From: BOG-933 sp037147415
GTDB lineage: Bacteria; Pseudomonadota; Alphaproteobacteria; Azospirillales; Azospirillaceae
Length of the DNA: 64,000 bases
NCBI GenBank assembly: GCA_037147415.1
Contig: JBAWVF010000001.1
Location: forward strand, 15,402-79,401
Direction: 5' to 3'
The translations under genes and the position numbers were made by a program. Each line of letters opens with the position of its first letter. Within the stretch, counting starts at the first letter, position 1. The notes under the pieces were generated by a model. That model was not told the origin of the DNA. It made no database searches and worked only from the letters and a program-made list of their open reading frames with translations. Below, piece by piece: positions 52,220 to 61,009 of the stretch.

Positions 52220-53250
52220 TCAAGTTCTGGGGCAGTAAAACCGTTACCGAACCGAAACCGGAGCCCGAGCCCGCACCGCCACCCCCGCCACCGCCTCCGC
52301 CACCCCCTGCTTCACCGGCCGATGAGGCAAAACCGGCCGGCTGGCTTGGCCGGCTGCGTCAGGGCTTGGCAAAATCCTCGAACAAGCTGACTGACGGCAT
52401 TACCGGCATTTTCACCAAGCGCAAGCTTGACCACGCCACGCTGGAAGAGCTGGAAGAGCTGCTGATCACCGCCGATCTGGGGCCGACCACGGCGGCGCGC
52501 CTGACCGCAAGGCTGGCCGAGAATCGTTTCGGTAAGGAAATATCGGGCGATGAGGTTCGGCGGATTCTGGCCGAGGATATCGCCCGCCTGTTGCAGCCGG
52601 TCGCGGTTCCGCTGGAGCCCGACTCGACGCTGAAGCCGCACGTGATTCTGATGGTCGGGGTCAACGGCACCGGCAAGACCACCACCATCGGCAAGCTGTC
52701 GAAGCAGTGGCGCGAGCAGGGCCGCACCGTGATGCTGGCCGCCGGCGATACCTTCCGCGCCGCTGCGGTCAGCCAGTTGAAAATTTGGGGCGAGCGTACC
52801 GGCTGTCCGGTCGTCGCTAAGGAAACCGGGGCCGATGCCGCCGGGTTGGCCTTCGATGCGCTGGAACGCGCCCGGGCGGAGCGCTGCGACCTGCTCCTGA
52901 TCGATACCGCCGGCCGGCTCCATAACAAGACCGATCTGATGGCCGAGTTGCAAAAGGTCGTGCGCGTGCTGCGCAAAATCGACCCGGAGGCCCCGCACTC
53001 GGTCCTGTTGACCCTGGACGCCACCACCGGCCAGAACGCGCACGCACAGGTCGAAGTGTTCCGTGACATGGTCGGGGTGACCGGACTGATTCTCACCAAA
53101 CTGGACGGCTCGGCCCGCGGCGGCGTCCTGGTGGCGCTGGCCGAAGCCTTCGAACTGCCGGTCCATGCAATCGGGGTGGGAGAGGGCGCCGACGATCTGC
53201 GGCCGTTCGAGCCCGGTGCGTTTGCCCGCTCGCTCATGGGGCTGAGATGA
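52216..53250 (+). CDS. ftsY: Signal recognition particle receptor FtsY
   Basis: A 344-residue GTPase that docks SRP-ribosome complexes to the inner membrane. The short acidic/proline N-terminal A region includes eleven consecutive prolines (residues 21-31). The NG domain follows: helical N (~55-125), G1 GVNGTGKTTT, DTAGRLHNK, TLDATTGQNA, TKLDGSARGG and the final GVGEGADDLRPFEPGAFARSL. It overlaps mtaB. Confidence 0.97.
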   Translation: MIKFWGSKTVTEPKPEPEPAPPPPPPPPPPPASPADEAKPAGWLGRLRQGLAKSSNKLTDGITGIFTKRKLDHATLEELEELLITADLGPTTAARLTARLAENRFGKEISGDEVRRILAEDIARLLQPVAVPLEPDSTLKPHVILMVGVNGTGKTTTIGKLSKQWREQGRTVMLAAGDTFRAAAVSQLKIWGERTGCPVVAKETGADAAGLAFDALERARAERCDLLLIDTAGRLHNKTDLMAELQKVVRVLRKIDPEAPHSVLLTLDATTGQNAHAQVEVFRDMVGVTGLILTKLDGSARGGVLVALAEAFELPVHAIGVGEGADDLRPFEPGAFARSLMGLR

Positions 53251-53335
53251 AATGTAGTGTGTGGATAGAAACCGGATACTTGATTTTGTAACGAGGCTCG
53301 GCTAACCAGTAGGGTGCGTCTCTCGAAACCGCTTT

Positions 53336-54415
53336 ATGCCCCGCAAATCCGGGCACGGACCGCCGCCGATGTTCGATGTCTTTGCTACCATTCTCTCCGC
53401 CGGCGTCGTGATTTCGGTGGTAACCCTCGTCGTCCACGAGCCGCTTTTGCTGGCCGCCGGCATTTCAACCCTGCTCGGGTTGATGTTCGTGCTGCTGCCG
53501 ATGTTCGTGACGATGGTACCCATGCTCGGGTATCTCTTAATTTTTGTCGGATTGGTCAGTCTCGGCTATGGCGTGTTGAGCACGCGCTCCTGGCTTAACG
53601 AGTTGCATACGCGCCGTGCGGCGGCGCTGGCGCGCAAGCGCAGCCTTTATGGTACCCCCGCCAATGCCAAGGTCGACTCGACGATCCGGCAGTTCGAGCG
53701 CGTGACCGGCACTCTGCCGCCCGGCATGCCGAAACCGGCAAAAAACAAGTCGAAAGATAAAGAGGTCGAGAAGGTCGAGACCGACCGCGAGGATGATTTT
53801 CGCCCGGTTCCGCGCCAATCCACGTCGGTCACCCGCGATCCCGATGGACCGCTCGCGCTGGCCCGCCTCAGTCGCGGCTTGAACCGCACGACGAACCGGA
53901 GTACCGCCGCGGCTTCGGCTTCCGCCCCGTTTACGGAATCGCTGGCAAACGAAGGCGGAGATGACGATCGCTCGGCCGAAGCGGCAGCGCTGCCGCCGCT
54001 GCCCCCGCTGCCCGCTTCGCTCCCGCCCGTGTCCGCCCCCCCGCCCGTGCCGGGAAAAGTGCTGAGCCGTGGCGCGGAACGCATCCGTCAGGTCAAGGCG
54101 CAATCCCGCCAATCCGCCCCGGCGGCGCGGCGCACGGCGGCACCGGTTTCGGCCTCGGCCTCGGCAACTCCGCCCGCCACGTCCACTGCTGCGGTCGTTG
54201 AGCCGGTTCGTGCACCGGAGCCGGTTGCCCCGCCGCCCGCCGCCCGCGATCCGCGCAAGACACAGCGCATGCGCGATCTGCTTGAACTGGGCTTGCTTGA
54301 TGTCGAACCGGAAGCCGGGGACTTTGCGGCGACAGCTAAGGCCCCGGCCGAACGCCCGGCAAAGCCCGAACGCTCGGCCATGCCCTTTGTTGCCCGCTTG
54401 GCGCGGCGCGGCTGA
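53336..54415 (+). CDS. Hypothetical membrane protein with long disordered tail
   Basis: A 359-residue protein not matched to a known family. The N-terminal ~80 residues have two or three membrane segments (VFATILSAGVVISVVTLVV, LLLAAGISTLLGLMFVLL, VPMLGYLLIFVGLVSLGYG). The rest is low-complexity: charged KNKSKDKEVEKVET, then Ala/Pro/Ser-rich tracts, then a short conserved-looking helix KTQRMRDLLELGLLDVE near the end. An ATG at 53369 is an alternative start, placing the first membrane segment at the N-terminus. It stands 85 bases after ftsY, where many alphaproteobacteria carry the septation gene ispZ. Confidence 0.65.
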   Translation: MPRKSGHGPPPMFDVFATILSAGVVISVVTLVVHEPLLLAAGISTLLGLMFVLLPMFVTMVPMLGYLLIFVGLVSLGYGVLSTRSWLNELHTRRAAALARKRSLYGTPANAKVDSTIRQFERVTGTLPPGMPKPAKNKSKDKEVEKVETDREDDFRPVPRQSTSVTRDPDGPLALARLSRGLNRTTNRSTAAASASAPFTESLANEGGDDDRSAEAAALPPLPPLPASLPPVSAPPPVPGKVLSRGAERIRQVKAQSRQSAPAARRTAAPVSASASATPPATSTAAVVEPVRAPEPVAPPPAARDPRKTQRMRDLLELGLLDVEPEAGDFAATAKAPAERPAKPERSAMPFVARLARRG

Positions 54416-54499
54416 TTTCCGGCGTCCGACCCCCCGGATTTCTTGCACGGCGATAAACTACGTGCTGTCGTCGTTAAATATCCTTTTTTACAATATTGA

Positions 54500-54528
54500 T
54501 TGCCGACCTTGGTGCACTGCACTATAGT
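54500..54528 (+). promoter_or_regulatory. Predicted cysH operon promoter
   Basis: TTGCCG (54500-54505), 17-base spacer, TATAGT (54523-54528). The AT-rich stretch at 54476-54500 could act as an upstream element. The start site would be near 54535, about 40 bases before the cysH ATG. Confidence 0.55.
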
Positions 54529-54574
54529 CTGTAGTAAGCTTTGCAGCCCGCTTCTGAAAGGATACCGGCAGCTC

Positions 54575-55348
54575 ATGATCGGCGAGACCAGCCCCCTAAC
54601 CCGAGACCCCGCATCCGTTCTTCAACGCGCAGCGGCTGTTGCCGCCCGAGTCGACGGCCTGGAGGGCGCGGCGCTGCTGGATCGGGTCATCAACACCGAA
54701 TTTCCCGGCCGTATCGCCCTGGTCTCCTCATTCGGGACCGAGTCTGCGGTGTTGTTGGCGCTTGCCGCCGAGGTCGCGCCCTCGGTTCCCGTGTTGTTTG
54801 TCGATACCGGCCGCCTGTTCGGGGAAACCCGCCGCTACCGTGATCAAATGGCCGCGCGGCTCGGTTTGTCCGAGGTTCGCACCATTACCCCGGATGCCGC
54901 GGCGGTGGCCGCGCTTGATCGCGACATGATGCTGTTCCAGTCCGACCCGGATGCCTGCTGCCATCTGCGCAAGGTTGACCCGTTCGAGCGGGCGCTGGCC
55001 GCGTTCGACGCCTGGATCAGCGGGCGCAAGCGCTTCCATGGCGCGACCCGGCTTGAACTGCCGGTGGTTGAGGCCGACCGCGGCTGGATCAAAATCAATC
55101 CTCTGGCCGAATGGTCACGCGAACGCATTCAAGAGGAATTCGACCGCCGCGCGCTCCCGTCCCATCCGTTGGAAGCCGAGGGCTTTCTTTCAATCGGGTG
55201 CATGCCGTGCTCGGCCCGGGTGGCGCCCGGCGCCGATATCCGCTCCGGACGTTGGGCGGGCAAGGACAAGACCGAATGCGGCATCCATCGCCCCGCTAAT
55301 GCGGACCCGGCCAATTCGGTAAGCTCGGCCATGACTTCGGCGGCCTGA
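54575..55348 (+). CDS. cysH: Phosphoadenylyl/adenylyl-sulfate reductase (4Fe-4S type)
   Basis: A 257-residue thioredoxin-dependent reductase producing sulfite. SSFGTESAVLLALAAEV is the PP-loop. Cluster cysteines CC at CCHLRKV and CxxC at CMPCSAR mark the iron-sulfur type that typically prefers APS. The catalytic Cys is in KTECGIH. The ATG at 54575 follows GAAAGGAT. First gene of cysH-cysD-cysNC. Confidence 0.93.
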   Translation: MIGETSPLTRDPASVLQRAAAVAARVDGLEGAALLDRVINTEFPGRIALVSSFGTESAVLLALAAEVAPSVPVLFVDTGRLFGETRRYRDQMAARLGLSEVRTITPDAAAVAALDRDMMLFQSDPDACCHLRKVDPFERALAAFDAWISGRKRFHGATRLELPVVEADRGWIKINPLAEWSRERIQEEFDRRALPSHPLEAEGFLSIGCMPCSARVAPGADIRSGRWAGKDKTECGIHRPANADPANSVSSAMTSAA

Positions 55349-55386
55349 CCGGCGGCCTTGTTAGCTTTCTTGAGGAATGCGGTTCG

Positions 55387-56187
55387 ATGGATCAACTTTC
55401 GGCACTTGAAGACCAAAGCATCTATATTTTCCGCGAAGCCTTTAACCGGATCGACAAGCTGGCCATGCTGTGGTCGATCGGCAAGGATAGCAACGTCATG
55501 CTCTGGCTGGCTCGAAAAGCTTTTTTCGGGCACGTGCCGTTTCCGGTCGTTCATGTCGACACCCACTATAAGATTCCCGAGATGATCGAGTTCCGCGACC
55601 GGATGGCGCGCGAATGGAAACTCGATATGGTGCTGGGCGAAAACCGGGCCGCGCTGGATGACGGCATGGGGCCGCAACGCGGTCGAATTACCTGCTGCTC
55701 CGCCCTTAAAACCGACGGGTTAAAGGCGGTGATTGCCGAGCAGGGCTATACCGCCGTGATCGCCGGCATTCGCCGCGATGAAGACGGCACCCGCGCCAAA
55801 GAGCGGGTGTTCAGCCCACGCGGCCAGAATGCCGAATGGGATTTCCGCGACCAGCCGCCCGAATTCTGGGACCAGTATAAAACCACTTTTCCGCCCGGCA
55901 CGCATTTGCGCATTCATCCGATCCTGCACTGGACCGAGTTGGATGTGTGGAAGTATGTTAAGCGCGAGAATATCCCGCTGGTTAATCTGTATTTCTCCAA
56001 GAACGGCAAGCGCTACCGCTCGCTCGGCTGCGCGCCCTGCACGACGCCGATCGAAAGTGACGCCCGCACGGTGGACGAAATTATCCATGAACTTGAGCAC
56101 ACCCGCACCTCGGAACGGTCCGGCCGCGCTCAGGACAAGGTCTCGGAAGATGCGTTCGAGCGTCTGCGCGCCGGCGGGTATATGTAA
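55387..56187 (+). CDS. cysD: Sulfate adenylyltransferase subunit 2
   Basis: A 266-residue PP-loop ATP sulfurylase subunit that forms APS from ATP and sulfate with CysN. LWSIGKDSNVMLWLARKAFF is the PP-loop, with FPVVHVDTHYKIPEMIEFRD following, and the C-terminal RYRSLGCAPCTTPIESDA is characteristic. At 266 residues it is the shorter form compared with ~300 in E. coli, and it lacks no recognised motif. It lies 38 bases after cysH and 18 before cysNC. Confidence 0.96.
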   Translation: MDQLSALEDQSIYIFREAFNRIDKLAMLWSIGKDSNVMLWLARKAFFGHVPFPVVHVDTHYKIPEMIEFRDRMAREWKLDMVLGENRAALDDGMGPQRGRITCCSALKTDGLKAVIAEQGYTAVIAGIRRDEDGTRAKERVFSPRGQNAEWDFRDQPPEFWDQYKTTFPPGTHLRIHPILHWTELDVWKYVKRENIPLVNLYFSKNGKRYRSLGCAPCTTPIESDARTVDEIIHELEHTRTSERSGRAQDKVSEDAFERLRAGGYM

Positions 56188-56205
56188 AAAAAGGTTTATA
56201 GTGCA

Positions 56206-58098
56206 ATGAACGCGATTACTTCCGTGCGTGTTTCCCAGCGCCCCTTGCCGATCGTCATTGTCGGCCATGTCGATCACGGTAAGTCGACCCTGGTCGGGCG
56301 CTTACTCAACGACACCGGCTCTCTGCCCGAAGGCAAAGTCGAGGCGGTGCGTGAAATGAGCCGCCGCCGCGGCATGCCGTTCGAATGGTCGTTCGTAATG
56401 GACGCGCTTCAGGCCGAGCGCGATCAGGGCATCACCATCGACACCACTCAGGTTCGGTTCGAGACCGCGACCCGGCCCTATGTGATTATCGACGCACCCG
56501 GCCATAAGGAATTTCTGAAGAACATGGTCACCGGGGCGGCCAGCGCCGACGGTGCCTTGCTGGTGATCGACGTGACCGAAGGCGCGTTGGAGCAATCGCG
56601 CCGCCATGCCTATCTGTTGCATCTGCTGGGCGTGCGTCAGGTCGCGGTGATCATCAACAAGATGGATATGTGCGACTTTTCCGAGGCGCGCTACCACGAG
56701 GTTTCCGCCGGCATCGTCGGCTATCTGACCGAAATCGGGGTAACGCCTTCGGTGGTGGTGCCGATCTCGGCCCGTCACGGCAACAATATCGTCGAGCGCT
56801 GCCGGCATATGAGCTGGTACACCGGCCCGACCGTGACCGACGCGCTGGACGGCTTCAATCAGCCGCGCTCGCTGCTGGATCTGCCGTTACGCCTGCCGGT
56901 GCAGGATGTCTACAAACTCGACGAGCGCCGCATCATCGCCGGCCGGGTCGAAAGCGGGCAATTGGCGGTCGGCGACATGCTGACCTTCCACCCCGGCGGC
57001 CGCACCGCCAAAGTTGCCACCATCGAAAGCTGGAACGAGTCGCAAGTCCGCACCGCCGTGGTGGCCGGGCAATCGGTCGGCATCACGCTTGACCAGCCGA
57101 TTTTCATCGAGCGCGGCCACATGGCTTCACACCGGACCGCGCGCCCGGTTGAGACTCACACGCTCCGGGTTCACTTGTTCTGGCTGGGCAGTGATCCGCT
57201 GGTGCTCGGCAAGCCCTATGTTCTGAAGCTCGCGACCGCCGAACACGAAGTCACGGTCCAGTCGATCGAGCGGGTGATCGATGTCGAAGACCTGACCGGT
57301 CGCGGCGGCGACCGCGTCGAGCGCAACGGTGTCGGCGAGGTCATTCTGCACAGCCGCTCGGCCATGGTGGTCGATGATTTCTCGGAAATGCCGCGTACCG
57401 GGCGTGCGGTGATTGTCGATGGCTATGATGTGGTCGGCGGCTGCATTATCCAGCAACCGGGTGCCGACGAGATGCCGGCGCGCAATCTGGTGGCGACCTC
57501 TCACAGCGTGACGCTTGATGAACGCACCTGGAGCAACGGCCATCTCGGCGGTATTTTGTGGTTTACCGGCCTGTCGGGCTCCGGCAAATCAACCATCGCC
57601 ATGATGCTGGAACGCGAGTTGTTCCGCAAAGGCATCCAGGTTTATGCGCTTGACGGCGATGCGCTCCGTCAGGGCTTGAATGCCGATCTCGGTTTTTCAC
57701 CCGACGATCGTTCGGAGAATATCCGCCGGGTCGCCAGGGTCGCCCGCCTGTTTGCCGAAGCCGGCATGATCGTGGTGGCCGCCCTGATTTCACCGACCAG
57801 AGCCGATCGCGCCATCGCGCGCGCCATCGGCGGCCCGCATTTTCACGAAATCCATATCGATGCGTCGTTGGAAGTCTGCGAAGGGCGAGACGCCAAGGGT
57901 CTCTATCAAAAGGCGCGGGCAGGCCTGATTCCCGAATTCACCGGCATCTCCGCCGCGTACGAGCCGCCGCTGACGCCTGAACTGGTGCTCTCCACCGGAA
58001 ACCAGCCGGCTGAAGCCTGCTTGGCCGATCTGGCGCGCTATGTCGATCAAAACCTCGTTCGCCCGGCCCGTCAGGGTACCGTTAAGAAGACGGGGTGA
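56206..58098 (+). CDS. cysNC: Bifunctional sulfate adenylyltransferase subunit 1 / adenylylsulfate kinase
   Basis: A 630-residue fusion. The N-terminal GTPase (G1 GHVDHGKST, DAPGHKEF, NKMD) and EF-Tu-like barrels (to ~430) form CysN, which drives APS formation. From ~445, APS kinase CysC has Walker A TGLSGSGKST, DGDALRQGLNADLGFSPDDR and RAVFDPKD-like KARAGLIPEFTGIS. Presence of both CysC and an APS-type CysH means APS can be sent to reduction or to PAPS for sulfation. Confidence 0.96.
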   Translation: MNAITSVRVSQRPLPIVIVGHVDHGKSTLVGRLLNDTGSLPEGKVEAVREMSRRRGMPFEWSFVMDALQAERDQGITIDTTQVRFETATRPYVIIDAPGHKEFLKNMVTGAASADGALLVIDVTEGALEQSRRHAYLLHLLGVRQVAVIINKMDMCDFSEARYHEVSAGIVGYLTEIGVTPSVVVPISARHGNNIVERCRHMSWYTGPTVTDALDGFNQPRSLLDLPLRLPVQDVYKLDERRIIAGRVESGQLAVGDMLTFHPGGRTAKVATIESWNESQVRTAVVAGQSVGITLDQPIFIERGHMASHRTARPVETHTLRVHLFWLGSDPLVLGKPYVLKLATAEHEVTVQSIERVIDVEDLTGRGGDRVERNGVGEVILHSRSAMVVDDFSEMPRTGRAVIVDGYDVVGGCIIQQPGADEMPARNLVATSHSVTLDERTWSNGHLGGILWFTGLSGSGKSTIAMMLERELFRKGIQVYALDGDALRQGLNADLGFSPDDRSENIRRVARVARLFAEAGMIVVAALISPTRADRAIARAIGGPHFHEIHIDASLEVCEGRDAKGLYQKARAGLIPEFTGISAAYEPPLTPELVLSTGNQPAEACLADLARYVDQNLVRPARQGTVKKTG

Positions 58099-58104
58099 TC
58101 CGCT

Positions 58105-59217
58105 TCAGGAAGGCGCCCCGGGTCGGGGCGCTTCCGGGAACAAGGCGCGCAAGCCGTCCCAGGTTGCCGGGCAGTTCCCGCGTTCGGTAATCAGACCGGT
58201 GATCAGGCGGGCCGGTGTGACGTCGAAACCGTAATTGGCGACCGGGCTGCCGCTCGGGGTGACCGTGACCGTGGCCAGCGCGCCCGCAGCGGTACGGCCG
58301 GTGATTTCGGACAGTTCGGTGCCCTCACGTTCTTCGATCGGGATGTCGCGAACGCCGTCGCTCAGCAGCCAGTCGATCGACGGAGACGGCGCGCCGACGT
58401 AAAACGGTACATTATTATCAAACGCGGCCAGCGCTTTAAGATAAGTCCCGATCTTATTGCAAACATCGCCGGTGGCGGTGGTGCGATCGGTGCCGACGAT
58501 GCACAGATCAACCTTACCATGCTGCATCAGATGGCCGCCGACATTGTCGGCGATCACGGTATGGGGAATGCCGTGATGATTGAGTTCCCACGCGGTCAGG
58601 CTGGCGCCCTGGTTGCGCGGACGGGTTTCATCGACCCAGACATGCACCGGAATGCCGCGCTCCCGAGCCATATACACCGGCGCCAAGGCGGTACCCCAAT
58701 CGACGGTTGCCAGCCAGCCGGCATTGCAATGGGTCAGAATATTGACCGGCCGACCGGGGGCACGGCCTTCGGCGATTTTCTGGATAAGCGCGACGCCGTG
58801 CTCACCGATTGCGCGGCACATGGCGACATCCTCGTCGGCAATGGCCTCGGCTTCGGCATAGGCGGCAACCACGCGCTCGACCGGCGGGTGCATGTGCAGA
58901 CGAGCCTCCATCCGGTCCAGCGCCCAGCGCAGGTTCACCGCGGTCGGTCGGGTCGCCAGCAGCACGCGACACGCTTCAACCAAGCCCTCGTCGCTATCGT
59001 CGGCGCGCATGGCCAGCGCAATGCCATAAGCGGCGGCGGCTCCGATCAGGGGCGCACCACGCACCACCATGGTTCGAATCGCCGCGGCCGCATCGGCCAA
59101 CGAGGTCAAGCGGGCGACGACAAAGGCATGAGGCAGCCGAGTTTGATCGATGACCTCGATCGACCAGCCGTCCTTGGCCAGCCAGACCGTCCGATATGCA
59201 ACGCCATCGACCTTCAT
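58105..59217 (-). CDS. mtnA: S-methyl-5-thioribose-1-phosphate isomerase
   Basis: A 370-residue enzyme of methionine salvage converting 5-methylthioribose-1-phosphate to the ribulose form. RTMVVRGAPLIGAAAAYG, catalytic Cys in ILTHCNAGWLAT and catalytic Asp in IVGTDRTTATGDVCNKIGTY are intact. The rest of the salvage pathway is not in the window. It converges on cysNC with only six bases between stops. Confidence 0.95.
   Translation of the reverse strand: MKVDGVAYRTVWLAKDGWSIEVIDQTRLPHAFVVARLTSLADAAAAIRTMVVRGAPLIGAAAAYGIALAMRADDSDEGLVEACRVLLATRPTAVNLRWALDRMEARLHMHPPVERVVAAYAEAEAIADEDVAMCRAIGEHGVALIQKIAEGRAPGRPVNILTHCNAGWLATVDWGTALAPVYMARERGIPVHVWVDETRPRNQGASLTAWELNHHGIPHTVIADNVGGHLMQHGKVDLCIVGTDRTTATGDVCNKIGTYLKALAAFDNNVPFYVGAPSPSIDWLLSDGVRDIPIEEREGTELSEITGRTAAGALATVTVTPSGSPVANYGFDVTPARLITGLITERGNCPATWDGLRALFPEAPRPGAPS
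58108..58135. terminator. GC-rich hairpin at the cysNC/mtnA convergence
   Basis: GGAAGGCGCCCCG and CGGGGCGCTTCC pair with one bulged base around GGT. It lies ten bases after the cysNC stop, inside the last codons of mtnA. No T tract follows, so factor-independent termination is doubtful. Confidence 0.3.
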
Positions 59218-59397
59218 CTTCCGGTTCTCCCCGCTCGGTGACGGCGCGTCATACCACTGTCACGTTTGCTTCGCACGAATTATTGCACTGCACCTTGTCA
59301 TGCCGATCGCATGCTCGGCTGCTCCGATGCTCTGTTCCCCGGCGCTCTACGGTGATAGGGTGGCATGGTCTCGGTCAAACAAAAGGGGTGAAGTCCA

Positions 59398-59880
59398 ATG
59401 GCGCAGAATTCCTCGGCCCCCGGGCCGGTGACGGTCGAACAATTTCTCGATAAATACGGCCATTCAGCCCTTACCCTTCCCGACTCGGAATCGGTGGTAG
59501 CCGCCTCGGGCCGGTTTTCGGAATCGGTGGGCGGAAAGAAATACTCGATCGCCGTCGTGCTGGATGGCAACAACAAGGTGGTCGGCGTGCTGTCGCTTGG
59601 CGACATTGTCTTTGCGGTTCAACGGCACCGGGAAAAGATTTTCACCCTGAAAGTGGGCGATGTCATGTCGACCAAGGTTCATGCCGCCCGCCTTGGCGAC
59701 GATATTCAAAACCTGCTTAAGCATATGGCGGAAATGAATATTCGCCATATGCCGGTGGTCGAAGACGGTGAGTTGAAAGGACTGGTCACCCGCAAGGACG
59801 TACTTGAAGGACTGGTCGATGCGGCGGCGCTGGAGCTGCACTCGCTACAGTTCGTCTTCCAATCGGGTGCGCGTTACTGA
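59398..59880 (+). CDS. Tandem CBS-domain protein
   Basis: A 160-residue cytosolic protein consisting of one CBS pair: SIAVVLDGNNKVVGVLSLGDIVFAV and VGDVMSTKVHAARLGDDIQNLLKHMAEMNIRHMPVVEDGELKGLVTRKDVL (quoted in parts of the two motifs). CBS pairs bind adenosine nucleotides and regulate partner enzymes; no partner is visible. AAGGGGTGAAG directly precedes the ATG. The stop abuts the convergent nitrilase stop with no gap. Confidence 0.85.
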   Translation: MAQNSSAPGPVTVEQFLDKYGHSALTLPDSESVVAASGRFSESVGGKKYSIAVVLDGNNKVVGVLSLGDIVFAVQRHREKIFTLKVGDVMSTKVHAARLGDDIQNLLKHMAEMNIRHMPVVEDGELKGLVTRKDVLEGLVDAAALELHSLQFVFQSGARY

Positions 59881-60711
59881 TTACGGTCCTTCGAACGCGC
59901 GGTCGTGCCGAAGGGCCGGCACCATGCCGCGGCATTCCTCTACCTTGGCCATGTCGATTCGGGCGGTAATCACGCCCGGATCCTCACCGGCTTCGGCCAG
60001 AATTTCGCCCCATGGACTGATGATCAAGGAATGGCCGAAGGTTTGCCGGCCTTCATCGTGCGTACCGCACTGAGCGGGCGCAATGACGAAGCAGCCGGTT
60101 TCGATCGCCCGAGCCCGCAGCAGCACATGCCAATGAGCCCGCCCGGTCGGTACGGTAAAAGCGGCGGGAACCGTCAGAATGCCCGCCCCCGCCCGAGCCA
60201 ACGCCCGGAACAGATAGGCAAAGCGGAGATCATAGCAAATGGTCATGCCGATGCAGCCGAAGGGCGCGTCGGCCACCACGGCCCGGGCTCCGGGGCGAAA
60301 CGTCGCCGATTCGCGATAACTTTCTCCGCCGGGCAGATCGACATCGAACATATGGATTTTATCATAGCGGGCAACCACGCCGCCCGCCGCATCAAGCAGA
60401 AACGACCGGTTGGCCACCCGGCCGTCGTCCAGCGCAATGCCGAGCGAACCGACCAGCAGCCACGCTCCGGTCTCTTGCGCCAAGTCGCGGAACGCCGCCA
60501 GAGCCGGATGATCGGATTCCGGACGGACCCGGGCCAGCACCTTGTCCCGCCCCTGCACGATCAGGGCGACATTCTCCGGCAAGGCGATAAAGTCGGCCCC
60601 GGCATCGCGCGCCCGCCGCACCAACTCCGAAGCAATCACCACGTTAGGGCCGATCTCCGGCCCGGCACACACCTGGATGCAAGCGGCGGTAAAGGCCGGG
60701 GCGATCGCCAT
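59881..60711 (-). CDS. Carbon-nitrogen hydrolase (Nit/omega-amidase-like)
   Basis: A 276-residue nitrilase-superfamily hydrolase. The catalytic triad is visible: Glu in FIALPENV, Lys in YDKIHMFDVD and Cys in MTICYDLRF. The family is close to Nit1/Nit2, which hydrolyse deaminated glutathione or omega-amides. Its place after grxC fits a glutathione-repair role, which is an inference. The ATG at 60711 overlaps the grxC stop (TGATG). Confidence 0.9.
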   Translation of the reverse strand: MAIAPAFTAACIQVCAGPEIGPNVVIASELVRRARDAGADFIALPENVALIVQGRDKVLARVRPESDHPALAAFRDLAQETGAWLLVGSLGIALDDGRVANRSFLLDAAGGVVARYDKIHMFDVDLPGGESYRESATFRPGARAVVADAPFGCIGMTICYDLRFAYLFRALARAGAGILTVPAAFTVPTGRAHWHVLLRARAIETGCFVIAPAQCGTHDEGRQTFGHSLIISPWGEILAEAGEDPGVITARIDMAKVEECRGMVPALRHDRAFEGP

Positions 60712-60971
60712 CACGCAAGCCCGAGCAAGGCGTCAAGCTTGCCGTCCCGGTCAAGCGCGTGCAAGTCGTCACAGCCGCCGACATGATTTCCGTCGATAAA
60801 AATCTGCGGCACCGAGGTTCGGCCACCGGCCCGCTCGATCATTTCCGGCTTACGCCCCGGCTCGGCAATAACATCGATATCCGTGTAAGCAACGCCCTTG
60901 AGGCCGAGCAGCTTCTTGGCGCGAGCGCAGTAGCCGCAAAACGGGCTGGAATAGATCAGAACCTCAGCCAT
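60711..60971 (-). CDS. grxC: Glutaredoxin 3
   Basis: An 86-residue thiol-disulfide oxidoreductase with active site Cys12-Gly-Tyr-Cys15 (SPFCGYC), TSVPQIFIDGNHVGGCDDL carrying the cis-Pro and glutathione-binding residues. The five-residue-longer frame upstream was not used because MAEVLIYSSP is the typical start. Lies between comF and the nitrilase, a conserved alphaproteobacterial order. Confidence 0.95.
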   Translation of the reverse strand: MAEVLIYSSPFCGYCARAKKLLGLKGVAYTDIDVIAEPGRKPEMIERAGGRTSVPQIFIDGNHVGGCDDLHALDRDGKLDALLGLA

Positions 60972-61009
60972 CTCTCGCCCCATCATTTCGTTCGGTTGCA
61001 GGCGCTTGT

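Noticed and set aside
58099..58135. Strong factor-independent terminator after cysNC
   Set aside because: The hairpin is inside the mtnA coding region and lacks a T tract. It is kept only as a low-confidence feature.
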